The notes beneath the pieces were generated by a model. The model saw only the letters and a list, made by a program, of their open reading frames with translations, made no database searches and was not told where the DNA came from. From assembly GCF_042682545.1 (NCBI RefSeq), contig NZ_JBHUHQ010000014.1: 64,000 nucleotides of DNA; one strand, written 5' to 3'. The translations under genes and the position numbers were made by a program. Numbering within the stretch: the first letter of the stretch is position 1; each line of letters starts with the position of its first letter. This stretch comes from Ornithinibacillus salinisoli. Lineage in GTDB: Bacteria > Bacillota > Bacilli > Bacillales > Amphibacillaceae. Below are positions 1 through 8,202 of the stretch, piece after piece.

Positions 1-824
1 TCTACGGTAGAGTGATCTGTTGTTAACATTAATGGTGTATTCGAGCTATCATCTAGTGTATTCGGATTTGCATCATGTCTTAATAATTCCTCAACAATAT
101 TTCTACGATTTTCCTTAGCTGCGATCAGCAGAGGGGCGTTTGGATCAGCGCCGTTTTCAACTGCATCTAGTATGTTATCCCAATTACGATTTTCAGAAGC
201 CTTTTCCAATTCTTCTGTTAATACTTTTGCATAATCGACTGTTTCTTCATCTTCTTCATCTGAAACGACCATGTATTCTTCAGTGAAAAGTGTTGATGTA
301 AATTGGTCTATTATATCTGCATTCATGTGATAATGGTCGCCATTAATCGTGACAATATTTCCTCCTGTGAATTTTAGCGTGTTTAGTAGCTCGTTTTTGC
401 TATCGTATAGTTCGATCGTTGTCTCATTTTCGGAAGATCTTTCCACTGTTTCAGTGAGTTCGACTGCTCCGACCGTCTCATCAAATAATTGAATTATTTC
501 CTGTTTACTAGAAGCGTACTTCACATTGGGCTCATTCGTTTTATACCCTACTATTTTTGCAGTATCACCATGTAAGAAGTCATGAAAGGTTTGCTCAGCT
601 ACTTGTTTTTCTTCATTTATATTTGTCATGATTAATATGGAAAAAATGAAAACAGCCAATACAGTTCCAAGGGTAACCGTTAATTTTTGAATATATTTAA
701 ATCTGCCTGTATTTGTATTTTGAATAGCTTGTTTAATTTCTAATTTAGTATGCTGATTTAAGTCTGGCTTTGGCATTGATTTTAAACGCTCATCTAGCTG
801 CTCTAGGCGATTCTGATTCTTCAT
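1..824 (-). CDS. Membrane protein with C-terminal ankyrin repeats, putative anti-sigma partner (partial)
   Basis: The reading frame runs off the left edge of the window, so the C-terminus is missing. The start is ATG at 824, behind a good AAGGAGGTG site that lies inside the upstream sigma gene; the two genes overlap by 35 bases, which suggests translational coupling. The visible part has a charged cytoplasmic N-terminus of about 40 residues, one membrane segment at about residues 45-65 (VTLGTVLAVFIFSILIM) and an extracellular region. The last part reads as an ankyrin repeat (DAVENGADPNAPLLIAAKEN, followed by a second unit with LLRHDANPNTLDD). Because of its single membrane span and its coupling to an ECF sigma gene I infer an anti-sigma or sensor role. 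No zinc anti-sigma HxxxCxxC motif was seen, so this role is not proven. Confidence 0.65.
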   Translation of the reverse strand, partial: MKNQNRLEQLDERLKSMPKPDLNQHTKLEIKQAIQNTNTGRFKYIQKLTVTLGTVLAVFIFSILIMTNINEEKQVAEQTFHDFLHGDTAKIVGYKTNEPNVKYASSKQEIIQLFDETVGAVELTETVERSSENETTIELYDSKNELLNTLKFTGGNIVTINGDHYHMNADIIDQFTSTLFTEEYMVVSDEEDEETVDYAKVLTEELEKASENRNWDNILDAVENGADPNAPLLIAAKENRRNIVEELLRHDANPNTLDDSSNTPLMLTTDHSTV

Positions 825-1329
825 AAGCACACCTCCTTAATTCTTCATTCAATGCAATTTTGGCTCGATAATGTGTCGTCTTAACTTTGTTTTCACTCCA
901 TTTCAGTATTTTGGCAGACTCTTGAATGGATAGTTCTTTTATTCCACGTAAAATTAAGACATCTTGATAATTTGCTTTTAATTTCTGGATGCATTGATAA
1001 ATTTCTTGCGTATCTTCGTTGAAATCCAAAATGGCTTCTGGGGATAAATCTGTTGATGGCTCATATGTTTTGTCTAGCGGAACGGTGTTTGACCATTTTC
1101 TAGACTTCCTTTTTCGTGCTTCATCGATTGCCACATTGCGAGCAATACTGAAAAGCCATGTTTTTGGACTAGAGTTTCTCTTAAATCGTTTAAATCCCTT
1201 CAGTGCTTTAATAAACACCTCTTGCAAAAGGTCTTCTGCATCAGTTGGCCCAACTTTATAAATTAAAAAGTGATAAATATCATTGCCATATTTCTCAAAC
1301 CAATCGGATATTGTTTCATTATGCGACAC
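790..1329 (-). CDS. ECF-type RNA polymerase sigma factor
   Basis: The 179-residue protein is the usual size for an ECF sigma factor. Region 2 lies near residues 10-85, with DAEDLLQEVFIKA and the TWLFSIARNVAIDE stretch. Region 4 is at about 125-170, with a helix-turn-helix at ELSIQESAKILKWSENKVKT. I chose the GTG at 1329 because GGGAGGTGG lies 6 bases upstream; a longer frame from 1374 lacks support. The gene is followed directly, with overlap, by a membrane protein that may hold the sigma factor inactive. An ECF-like promoter lies just upstream, so autoregulation is likely. It resembles SigM/SigW-type envelope stress factors, but the exact group is not settled. Confidence 0.9.
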   Translation of the reverse strand: MSHNETISDWFEKYGNDIYHFLIYKVGPTDAEDLLQEVFIKALKGFKRFKRNSSPKTWLFSIARNVAIDEARKRKSRKWSNTVPLDKTYEPSTDLSPEAILDFNEDTQEIYQCIQKLKANYQDVLILRGIKELSIQESAKILKWSENKVKTTHYRAKIALNEELRRCAYEESESPRAAR

Positions 1330-1358
1330 AAATAACCACCTCCCTGGTTTCATATAAT

Positions 1359-1386
1359 TAGACGTAATGCACAATAAAAGATTGCA
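1359..1386 (-). promoter_or_regulatory. Candidate ECF autoregulatory promoter
   Basis: On the minus strand TGCAAT and CGTCTA are separated by 16 bases. This resembles the ECF pattern TGAAAC-N16-CGTC known for Bacillus extracytoplasmic sigma factors. It lies about 30 bases before the sigma start codon. The -35 box is only a partial match. Confidence 0.4.
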
Positions 1387-1520
1387 TTTTATATAACATT
1401 TTTAAAAAATGGGCTTTGAAGTATGTCTTATAAGTTTTTGTGTTTCTTTTAGTATATCTTTACTATATATTATAAAGTGAAGCGTAGTTAAGTTATTTAT
1501 TATACAAAGGGGGTCTACAC

Positions 1521-1796
1521 ATGCGAGAAGATTATCGATTTAAAATAGCGAATCGGGAAGCATTAATTGGCGTAGGCTTAGTAATTTTTAATTTTATTTG
1601 GTGGTTCGCTTTTGCTTATGGTATGGGCAGCAAGGATTATGAACAATATTCTTATGTACTTGGATTACCTGATTGGTTTTTCTATAGCTGTGTACTCGGA
1701 TTTGTTGTCATGGTAGTACTAGTAACTTTTATAGTGAAGGTGTTTTTTGTTGAAGTTCCTTTTGATGAGGAAGAAGAAGGGGATGATTACAAATGA
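1521..1796 (+). CDS. yhdT: YhdT family membrane protein
   Basis: This 91-residue protein has two membrane segments (about residues 15-35 and 52-76) and an acidic C-terminal tail (DEEEEGDD). YhdT/DUF997 proteins are regularly encoded next to the pantothenate symporter PanF, and here the stop overlaps the panF start as ATGA. A GGGGG Shine-Dalgarno precedes the ATG at 1521. Its role is not established in the family; co-translation suggests an accessory function for PanF. Confidence 0.85.
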   Translation: MREDYRFKIANREALIGVGLVIFNFIWWFAFAYGMGSKDYEQYSYVLGLPDWFFYSCVLGFVVMVVLVTFIVKVFFVEVPFDEEEEGDDYK

Positions 1797-3241
1797 ATTG
1801 GGAGGCAATCATACCGTTAATAGGTTTTTTAATCGTAATTTTTGGTATTGGAATGTATGCTGGTAAGTTTGTTCGTTCATCCAGTAATTTCTTAGACGAA
1901 TACTTTTTAGGTGGACGTAGCTTAGGCGGATTTGTATTAGCTATGACAATGACTGCTACATATGGAAGTGCTAGTAGTTTCATAGGAGGACCCGGTACTG
2001 CTTATACACAAGGGCTTGGTTGGGTATTACTAGCGATGTCACAAGTAGCAACCGGTTATTTTGTGTTAATGATACTAGGAAAGAAGTTCGCTATCGTCAC
2101 TAGAAAATATAAGGCTGTAACGATGGTTGATTTTTTAAGAAAGCGATATAATTCAAAATGGGTTGTTATATTGTCGGCAATTAGCATTATTATATTTTTA
2201 TTCTCAGCAATGGCAGCCCAGTGGATTGGTGGAGCTAGATTAATTGAATCACTAACTGGATTATCCTATACAAGTGCATTATTTATCTTTGCTCTATCAG
2301 TTTTAATTTATGTAACAATTGGTGGTTTTCGTGCTGTAGCATTAACAGATGCCATTCAGGGTACAGTTATGTTTCTCGGTACATTAATATTATTAATTGC
2401 CGTCATAATCGCTGGTGGGGGAATTCCTTCCATTATAAACGATTTAACGGCGGAAAATCCCAACTTAATCACACCTTTTGGTGCTGAAGGTAATTTAACG
2501 CCAGCATATGTTTCCTCCTTTTGGATCCTGGTTGGTGTAGGAGTCGTTGCACTACCTCAAATTGCGACTCGCGCCATGTCCTATAAAAACGCGCGTTCGA
2601 TGCACCGAGCATTAATAATTGGAACTATTGTAGTAGGTTTCATTATGTTAAATATGCATCTAATCGGTGTTTTTGCGAGACCAATTATACCTGGGATTGA
2701 TGTAGGGGATAAAGTAATGCCATTAATTGCATTAGAAACCATGCCAGCATGGTTAGCGGGAATCGTGCTAGCAGCACCAATGGCAGCAATTATGTCTACT
2801 GTCGATTCATTGTTACTACTTGTAAGTTCAACTATCGTAAAGGATGTATACTTAAATTATGTGCAACCAAATGCCTCGATGAATAGAGTAAAAGGATTAA
2901 GTATGGGGATTACGGCAGTTCTTGGGATTATCGTTTTCTTAATGGCATTAGATCCGCCTAATTTAATTATTTGGTTAAATTTGTTTGCATTCGGTGGCTT
3001 AGAAGCAGCATTTATATGGCCGGTTGTCATGGGTCTGTACTGGAAAAAAGGAAACAAATTTGGCGCTCTCGCATCGATGATAGTTGGTGTTGGATTGTAC
3101 ATCCTATCTGACTTCAACTTATTTACACAGCCGTTTGGGATGCATGCCGTGGTGCTACCAATAGTTGTCGCCTTTTTTGCTTATGTATTCGTTAGCTTAG
3201 CAACACAGAAATTAACTTCAAACGAAATGGAATTATCATAG
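1793..3241 (+). CDS. panF: Sodium/pantothenate symporter PanF
   Basis: The 482-residue polytopic membrane protein belongs to the sodium:solute symporter family and should import pantothenate, the precursor of coenzyme A, with Na+. Visible family features are the early glycine-rich segment FLGGRSLGGFVLAMTMTATY, the GPGTAYTQGLGW stretch and about 13 hydrophobic helices. The start ATG overlaps the yhdT stop by four bases, so both genes are translated from one message. Length is normal for PanF. The YhdT neighbour supports PanF over other members such as proline or acetate symporters. Confidence 0.9.
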   Translation: MNWEAIIPLIGFLIVIFGIGMYAGKFVRSSSNFLDEYFLGGRSLGGFVLAMTMTATYGSASSFIGGPGTAYTQGLGWVLLAMSQVATGYFVLMILGKKFAIVTRKYKAVTMVDFLRKRYNSKWVVILSAISIIIFLFSAMAAQWIGGARLIESLTGLSYTSALFIFALSVLIYVTIGGFRAVALTDAIQGTVMFLGTLILLIAVIIAGGGIPSIINDLTAENPNLITPFGAEGNLTPAYVSSFWILVGVGVVALPQIATRAMSYKNARSMHRALIIGTIVVGFIMLNMHLIGVFARPIIPGIDVGDKVMPLIALETMPAWLAGIVLAAPMAAIMSTVDSLLLLVSSTIVKDVYLNYVQPNASMNRVKGLSMGITAVLGIIVFLMALDPPNLIIWLNLFAFGGLEAAFIWPVVMGLYWKKGNKFGALASMIVGVGLYILSDFNLFTQPFGMHAVVLPIVVAFFAYVFVSLATQKLTSNEMELS

Positions 3242-3333
3242 TATGGGGGGCGTTCCTAGTTAGGTGCGCTCTTTATTTTAACAGGAAGCGTGTTATAGTA
3301 GAAATAGGAAGAAGTTGAGTGGGAGGAAGTTTG

Positions 3334-3723
3334 ATGAGTAGTATTATCCTATTTGATGGAGAATGTAATTTTTGTGATCAAAGTGTTCAATTTATTCTAA
3401 AGAGAGATTCCAAAGCCCATTATCAATTCGCCTCCTTGCAAAGCGAAGCAGGGAAAAGGTTAGTTAACGAGTATGATGTGCCAAATCAGTTGGATAGTAT
3501 GATATTAATGGATGGTAAAAAGTATTATACTAAATCAACTGCGGCACTTCGTATTTGTGGAAAACTTGATGGATTATGGAAGATCTTTTATGGTCTGCTT
3601 ATTATCCCTAGACCGATAAGAGATGTATTTTATGGCATTTTGGCTAAGAATCGCTATAAATGGTTTGGTAAAAAAGATAGCTGTATGTTGCCATCTCCAG
3701 AGGTTAGAGATAGATTCCTGTAA
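3334..3723 (+). CDS. DCC family thiol-disulfide oxidoreductase (DUF393, YuxK-like)
   Basis: This 129-residue protein begins with MSSIILFDGECNFCDQSVQF, which contains the DGxCxxC signature that names the DCC family. The two cysteines at about residues 12 and 15 are the expected redox pair. The ATG at 3334 sits 7 bases after GGGAGGA; an upstream in-frame GTG overlaps that ribosome site and was not used. The C-terminal half (GLLIIPRPIRDVFYGILAKN and RYKWFGKKDSC) is typical for the family. The substrate is unknown. It appears to be a single gene. Confidence 0.9.
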   Translation: MSSIILFDGECNFCDQSVQFILKRDSKAHYQFASLQSEAGKRLVNEYDVPNQLDSMILMDGKKYYTKSTAALRICGKLDGLWKIFYGLLIIPRPIRDVFYGILAKNRYKWFGKKDSCMLPSPEVRDRFL

Positions 3724-3794
3724 TTAATGGCTTTTTACTATCAGATTATTGCTTTTTCCAGAAAATGATCTTAATGAGCAATTGATAGAAAATG

Positions 3795-4262
3795 CGCAGT
3801 AACTTTCGCTAGGATTTACTTTCTATCACACATTTCGAAGGGGTTGCTTTACAACCGCTCCGGCAGAATACTTCGCTTTCCGCGGGCACGGCCTCAGCCA
3901 GGGTACTTCTCGAATATGCTTCTTCGTTCCCTTGCGCCGAGGAAGCATGCTTCGGAGCGTAACTGGAAGACGCAGGAGCATCTGCGGGGTCTTCGGACAC
4001 GTCCTGCGGGAGGAAAGGCATCGGTGAGACCCCACAGTGCGTAGCACGAGGAGGCTCACCAGCCGCCCGCGGCAAAGTAGACACTGTAAAAGCGACCTAA
4101 AGGAGCTTGAACAGATGTCGCACTTGTGCTGGAAGTGAAAGCGAAGTGTATTTCTGGAGCGAGATTTGGTGCAGTACATTTAATCTCAGATTTCACCACG
4201 TTTTTCATATTAAGTTAATGCGCTGTTTAAGTGAAAATAGCAACAAACTATGCGGAAAGAAT
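3795..4262 (+). repeat. GC-rich intergenic repeat element, copy 1
   Basis: The GC content rises sharply between about 3837 and 4180. Both ends of the core carry inverted versions of a motif related to CGCTCCGGCAGAATACTTCG followed by CTTTCCGCGG. The core right end (4100-4213) matches the left part of a second copy at 10893-11310 in inverted orientation. Outer segments related to GCGCAGTAACTT occur at 3795 and, inverted, near 4215-4226. No transposase is encoded. Open frames inside it follow the GC bias and are not genes. It is probably a miniature palindromic element; boundaries are approximate. Confidence 0.6.
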
Positions 4263-4339
4263 CTAATCGGTTTACATTAATCAAACGTTTGTTTCAGTTA
4301 ATAATAAACGGTGTCTCTATTAATAGGAGACATCGTTTT

Positions 4340-4493
4340 GACTATATTGGAAATGACGAAGAGGTAAAATCAATATGCTTGTAATTTAGGCTATCAAAAA
4401 AGAGAAAGTGTCATTTTTACATCAAAACCAGAAGGAAATAATATATCTGCTTTGAGAAGATATTATAAAAAGCAGATCAAAAAGAGACTATAA
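4340..4493 (+). pseudogene. Remnant of a GNAT acetyltransferase C-terminus
   Basis: One frame reads DYIGNDEEVKS and a shifted frame continues NLGYQKRESVIFTSKPEG up to a stop at 4491. Together they resemble the C-terminal xNDEEV-FYE-LGY segment of GNAT acetyltransferases. There is no start codon and the frame is broken between the halves, so this is read as a decayed fragment. The end overlaps the terminator of the opposing ligase gene. Confidence 0.3.
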
Positions 4494-4510
4494 GCTCCTT
4501 TTAATCTGCT
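4466..4510 (-). terminator. Rho-independent terminator of the acetoacetate-CoA ligase gene
   Basis: The arms AGCAGAT and ATCTGCT pair and extend through AAAAAGAG/CTCCTTTT. On the minus strand the hairpin is followed by a T-run. It lies 39 bases after the ligase stop. Confidence 0.8.
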
Positions 4511-4548
4511 AAATTTTAAAAATGTAGTTAGCAAACGATCATTTCAAA

Positions 4549-6543
4549 TTATTGTACCTTAGATTGAACATGTTGCTTGGTAAATTCGACAAAATAATCC
4601 AAGGACTCTACATTGCTTAACGAGCCCTTATTAACAACCTGATCCAACGGTTTGCCCATTAATATTTTTTTAACGGGTACTTCGAGCTTTTTCCCATTTA
4701 ATGTTTTTGGAAGGTCAGGAGCTTCGTAGATTCCAGTAGGGACATGTCTTGGTGAACATTGTGTTCGAATCTGCTTTTTAATAGCTTCCTTAATTTCATC
4801 GGTAAGTTCTAATCCATCTTTCATGATCACAAAAAGTGGTACGATGGAATCACCATTTTCTATAGGGATGTCGACAATTAAACTATCAGAAACTTCGTTA
4901 ACTTGATCGACTGCACGATAGATTTCACTTGTTCCGATCCTTATGCCACCACGGTTAATCGTTGCATCCGAACGACCATAAATGACACAAGTGCCTCGAT
5001 CAGTAATTTTTATATAATCCCCATGTCGCCATATTCCTGGGTACATGTCAAAATAGCTTTCCTGTAACCTCGTTCCATCTGCATCGTTCCAAAAATAAAT
5101 AGGCATAGAAGGGAAGGGCTTTGTTAATACAAGCTCGCCTACTTCTTCGATTATAGCTTTACCATGATCATCAAAGCTTTCAATTTTAGCTCCTAGGCCA
5201 CGACATTGTAATTCTCCGGCATATACCGGGAGGGTCGGCACACCCAGAATAAATGCTGTACATACATCGGTCCCCCCACTTGCTGATGCGATCCACAGAT
5301 CTTCTTTGACATTATCATAGCACCATTTGAATCCCTCAGGTGGAAGAGGTGAGCCAGTTGAACTAATATTTTTTAGATGTGTTAAATTAAACGTATCTTT
5401 TGGTGAGAACTCATCTTTCATACATGCCGTAATATAGCTTGCACTCGTACCGAAAACCGTCATTTCGGTATCCTCAGCAAGCTTCCATAGCATTTTCTTA
5501 TCGGGATATGCTGGATTCCCATCATATAAAATAATAGTACTACCAGTTAATAGTCCACCGACTAGGAAATTCCACATCATCCATCCGGTTGTTGTAAACC
5601 AGAAGAAGCGATCCTCCTCGGAAAGATCTACATGGAAGGTTAATGCTTTTAAGTGTTCCAGTAAGATTCCACCTTGGCTTTGAACAATTGGTTTCGGTTT
5701 ACCTGTAGTTCCAGATGAGAACAATACCCAAAGGGGATCATTAAATGGAACGTGTTCATAAGTTAATTCTAGTTCATTCGGTGAATGTACAGCTTCACTC
5801 CATAAGGTGACATTTTTTAAACTACTAAAACTAGCATTCTCATTCATGTATGGTACAGCAATTGTTGCTTCTAATGTTGGTAATTCAGATTGAATGTTTT
5901 CTATGATGCTTGTCCGATCGAATGTTTTTCCTCCATAGCTATAGCCATCAACTGTTACCATAACTTTCGGCTCAATTTGTTTGAAACGGTCGATAACACT
6001 TTGCGTTCCGAAATCAGGAGATGCACTGGACCAAATTGCACCTAAGCTAGCAGTGGCAAGAAATGCGACCGTAGATTCATAGATATTTGCTACATATGCA
6101 ACAACCCGATCACCTTTCTGTACTCCTAGATTCTTTAATGTTTGTTGTAATGCAGCAGTATCTTGATAGAGCTGTCTCCAGGTTACTTCTGAAGTTGGAC
6201 GAAGCTCTGAGGTATGTATAATAGCAGTCTTGTCATCATCGCGATTACGAAAAATATGTTCTGTATAGTTGACCGTTGCTTCAGGAAACCATTTCACACC
6301 AGGCATCTTATGAGATGATAGAATCGTTTGGTAGCGATCTTGTGATTGTATATTAAAGTATTCCCAAATCGTTTCCCAAAAAGTATCTATTTCATCTACA
6401 GACCACTTCCATAGTGACTGGTAATCTTGAAAATGAAGCTTTTTATTTTCCTTCAACCAATTCATATATTGATAGATATTGGATTGATTTCTTTGGCTAT
6501 CTTGAGGTTCCCATAATAGTGTGCCTTCTTCGATCCGTTTCAC
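4549..6543 (-). CDS. Acetoacetate--CoA ligase (acetoacetyl-CoA synthetase)
   Basis: The 664-residue adenylate-forming enzyme should activate acetoacetate to acetoacetyl-CoA with ATP. The P-loop motif LFSSGTTGKPKPIVQSQGG is near residue 275. The C-terminal motifs RHGDYIKITDRG and YGRSDATINRGGIRIGTSEI are those of the family, with the catalytic lysine in KTLNGKKLEVPVK near the end. The SNI-MNWLK N-terminal domain and the total length fit acetoacetate-CoA ligase better than acetyl-CoA synthetase. It starts at GTG 6543 behind AGGAGTG. A sigma-A promoter with a cre operator lies immediately upstream, so carbon catabolite repression is expected. It is a single-gene transcript with its own terminator. 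Confidence 0.88.
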   Translation of the reverse strand: MKRIEEGTLLWEPQDSQRNQSNIYQYMNWLKENKKLHFQDYQSLWKWSVDEIDTFWETIWEYFNIQSQDRYQTILSSHKMPGVKWFPEATVNYTEHIFRNRDDDKTAIIHTSELRPTSEVTWRQLYQDTAALQQTLKNLGVQKGDRVVAYVANIYESTVAFLATASLGAIWSSASPDFGTQSVIDRFKQIEPKVMVTVDGYSYGGKTFDRTSIIENIQSELPTLEATIAVPYMNENASFSSLKNVTLWSEAVHSPNELELTYEHVPFNDPLWVLFSSGTTGKPKPIVQSQGGILLEHLKALTFHVDLSEEDRFFWFTTTGWMMWNFLVGGLLTGSTIILYDGNPAYPDKKMLWKLAEDTEMTVFGTSASYITACMKDEFSPKDTFNLTHLKNISSTGSPLPPEGFKWCYDNVKEDLWIASASGGTDVCTAFILGVPTLPVYAGELQCRGLGAKIESFDDHGKAIIEEVGELVLTKPFPSMPIYFWNDADGTRLQESYFDMYPGIWRHGDYIKITDRGTCVIYGRSDATINRGGIRIGTSEIYRAVDQVNEVSDSLIVDIPIENGDSIVPLFVIMKDGLELTDEIKEAIKKQIRTQCSPRHVPTGIYEAPDLPKTLNGKKLEVPVKKILMGKPLDQVVNKGSLSNVESLDYFVEFTKQHVQSKVQ

Positions 6544-6579
6544 GTAATCACTCCTAGAAATATATCGATAGTTAATTTT

Positions 6580-6608
6580 ATTATATGGAAACGCTTTCTA
6601 TGTGTAAA
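6580..6608 (-). promoter_or_regulatory. Sigma-A promoter with cre operator (6585-6599) in the spacer
   Basis: The minus strand carries TTTACA, 17 bases, then TATAAT. The spacer holds a cre site; the plus strand ATGGAAACGCTTTCT matches WTGNAANCGNWNNCW at every position. CcpA binding between -35 and -10 would block the polymerase, so glucose repression of the ligase is the likely outcome. Confidence 0.8.
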
Positions 6609-6642
6609 GGTTATATAAATCAATTCCATTATTATTCCAAAT

Positions 6643-6675
6643 AAGCTAGGAATCCGGAAAGAGGATTCCTAGCTT
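6643..6675 (-). terminator. Terminator after the DJ-1/PfpI gene
   Basis: A perfect 13-bp stem, AAGCTAGGAATCC with GGATTCCTAGCTT, has a 7-base loop. It lies 16 bases downstream of the pfpI-type stop codon. The following T-run is weak (TTATTT). Confidence 0.65.
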
Positions 6676-6690
6676 TGTCAAAGTAAGATA

Positions 6691-7215
6691 TTAACTTTCG
6701 GCAAGCTTATCAGCAAAGACCTTAACATATTCTGGTAAATCAGGTGGTCTACGGCTGGAGACAATATGGCCGTCTACAGTAACAGCTTCATCTATCCATT
6801 TTGCACCTGCATTCATCATATCATCTTTAATTCCGGGTGTACTTGTTACGGTTCTACCTTGTAAAATGTTTGCTGAGATAAGTACCCAACCAGCGTGACA
6901 GATCTGACCGATTGGTTTTTTAGCTTGATCCATCTCCTTGATAAATGCTATTACTTCCGGAAAACGGCGTAATTTATCAGGTGCCCATCCTCCTGGAACT
7001 AGTATTGCATCATAGTCGTCTACGTTTATATCTGAAAACGAAAATTTAGATTCAGCAGGTACACCGTATTTTCCGATATACTTTTGATTCGCCTCTTTAC
7101 CGACTAAGTCTACTTGTGCGCCTTCTTCTTGTAATCGTAATACTGGATACCAAAGCTCAAGGTCTTCAAAATCTTCATCAACTAAAGCAATGACTTTTTT
7201 ATCTTTTAATCGCAT
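6691..7215 (-). CDS. DJ-1/PfpI family protein (class I glutamine amidotransferase-like)
   Basis: The 174-residue protein has the DJ-1/PfpI fold signatures: KKVIALVDEDFEDLELWYP at the N-terminus, DAILVPGGWAPDKLRR in the middle and the nucleophile elbow QICHAGWVLISA with its cysteine near residue 105. Family members act as chaperones, glyoxalases or deglycases, and the annotation protease is often wrong. The ATG at 7215 follows GGAGGG. It is monocistronic, with a terminator downstream. Confidence 0.88.
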   Translation of the reverse strand: MRLKDKKVIALVDEDFEDLELWYPVLRLQEEGAQVDLVGKEANQKYIGKYGVPAESKFSFSDINVDDYDAILVPGGWAPDKLRRFPEVIAFIKEMDQAKKPIGQICHAGWVLISANILQGRTVTSTPGIKDDMMNAGAKWIDEAVTVDGHIVSSRRPPDLPEYVKVFADKLAES

Positions 7216-7308
7216 ATGATCCCTCCATTTTTCTTAGTGTATCAAAAGATAGAAGTGAATTCGAATATAGACATATTGCATAGGATATTTTGTAACATGA
7301 GGTACGAT

Positions 7309-7719
7309 TTAATTCCTATCTTCTAGGTCTTTATTAAGGGAAGCCTCAATTTTTTTAAAATAAATATAGTATCCAGTCCAAAATATTGAATATAACAATA
7401 TGAAAGCTAAGGAGCTTAAGATGATAGCCACAACATTCAATGGTACCCAGCCAACAGAAAGAGCAACAATATAATAAAAACTTATCGAAAGACTAAAATG
7501 GATCATGGTTTTTTTCAAAGGGCTCCAAGTTTCATTTTCATAAATAAATGAGCTTAATCCAAAATAGATACCCATCAGAAAACTTGCAAGCATATGAGTC
7601 CAAATTTCTTTAACGGATGAATCTATATCAAAAATAATTAATATGGTAAGGGCTATAAATGTAAAAATACCGCCAACAGCAATACCAATTAAACTTCGTT
7701 TGAATATTTCAATTAACAT
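7309..7719 (-). CDS. DUF3021 family membrane protein
   Basis: This 136-residue protein has four hydrophobic segments (about residues 10-30, 42-60, 76-96 and 100-122) and the GIAVGGIFTFIAL and MGIYFGLSSFIYE motifs of DUF3021. DUF3021 proteins are nearly always encoded behind a LytTR-domain regulator, as here, where the two genes overlap by 11 bases. The family probably holds or modulates its LytTR partner at the membrane; this is known of related LytTR regulatory systems and is inferred for this pair. Its ribosome site GGGAGGG lies within the LytTR gene. Confidence 0.85.
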   Translation of the reverse strand: MLIEIFKRSLIGIAVGGIFTFIALTILIIFDIDSSVKEIWTHMLASFLMGIYFGLSSFIYENETWSPLKKTMIHFSLSISFYYIVALSVGWVPLNVVAIILSSLAFILLYSIFWTGYYIYFKKIEASLNKDLEDRN

Positions 7720-8170
7720 TTGATTGCCCTCCCATAGCTAGTCTTTCTTTAATTTCCGCTACATAAGTTCGCGTAATATACTCTTTATTACCAGAGTGAA
7801 AGTATACACAAAGGTTACCATTAAACGATAGTTCAAATCGTTGTATTTGACTGATATTCCCAATTACTGATTTGGAAAAACGCATAAAGTCATGAGGAAT
7901 TAATATATTTTCGATTTCATATAGCTTCATTCTAATTTCAAAGCTACGGTCTTTTTGAACAGCAAATATTTTTCTTTTTTCAGCGTATACATAATCGATC
8001 GTTTTTGGATCGAGAATAACTGTTTGATCTTCCTCAACACCAAATAAGCGTTGGGCCTTTCTTTTTTTTATGACATTAACAATTTCCTCGAGTTCCTCCG
8101 ACCATTCCTTTGCTTGAATCGTTACCTGTGTTTCCGTGAACGCATCATCAATGTCTATATTTACTTTCAT
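7709..8170 (-). CDS. LytTR-domain DNA-binding regulator
   Basis: The 153-residue protein ends with a LytTR DNA-binding domain (about residues 45-148): VILDPKTIDYVYAEKRKIF, then HDFMRFSKSVIGNISQIQRF and FHSGNKEYITRTYV. The N-terminal part is short and has no receiver domain. I start it at ATG 8170 after GGGGGTAACC; the longer open frame upstream overlaps the permease gene and is not translated. It sits after an ABC exporter and before DUF3021, so it likely controls this operon in response to a signal sensed by the exporter or DUF3021. Confidence 0.88.
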   Translation of the reverse strand: MKVNIDIDDAFTETQVTIQAKEWSEELEEIVNVIKKRKAQRLFGVEEDQTVILDPKTIDYVYAEKRKIFAVQKDRSFEIRMKLYEIENILIPHDFMRFSKSVIGNISQIQRFELSFNGNLCVYFHSGNKEYITRTYVAEIKERLAMGGQSNVN

Positions 8171-8202
8171 CTGGTTACCCCCAATAAAAACAAGTCTTAC
8201 TT

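Noticed and set aside
3809..4179. Three overlapping open frames in the GC-rich repeat
   Set aside because: They exist on both strands at once, have no ribosome sites and no recognisable protein features, and coincide with the repeat also found (inverted) at 10.9 kb.
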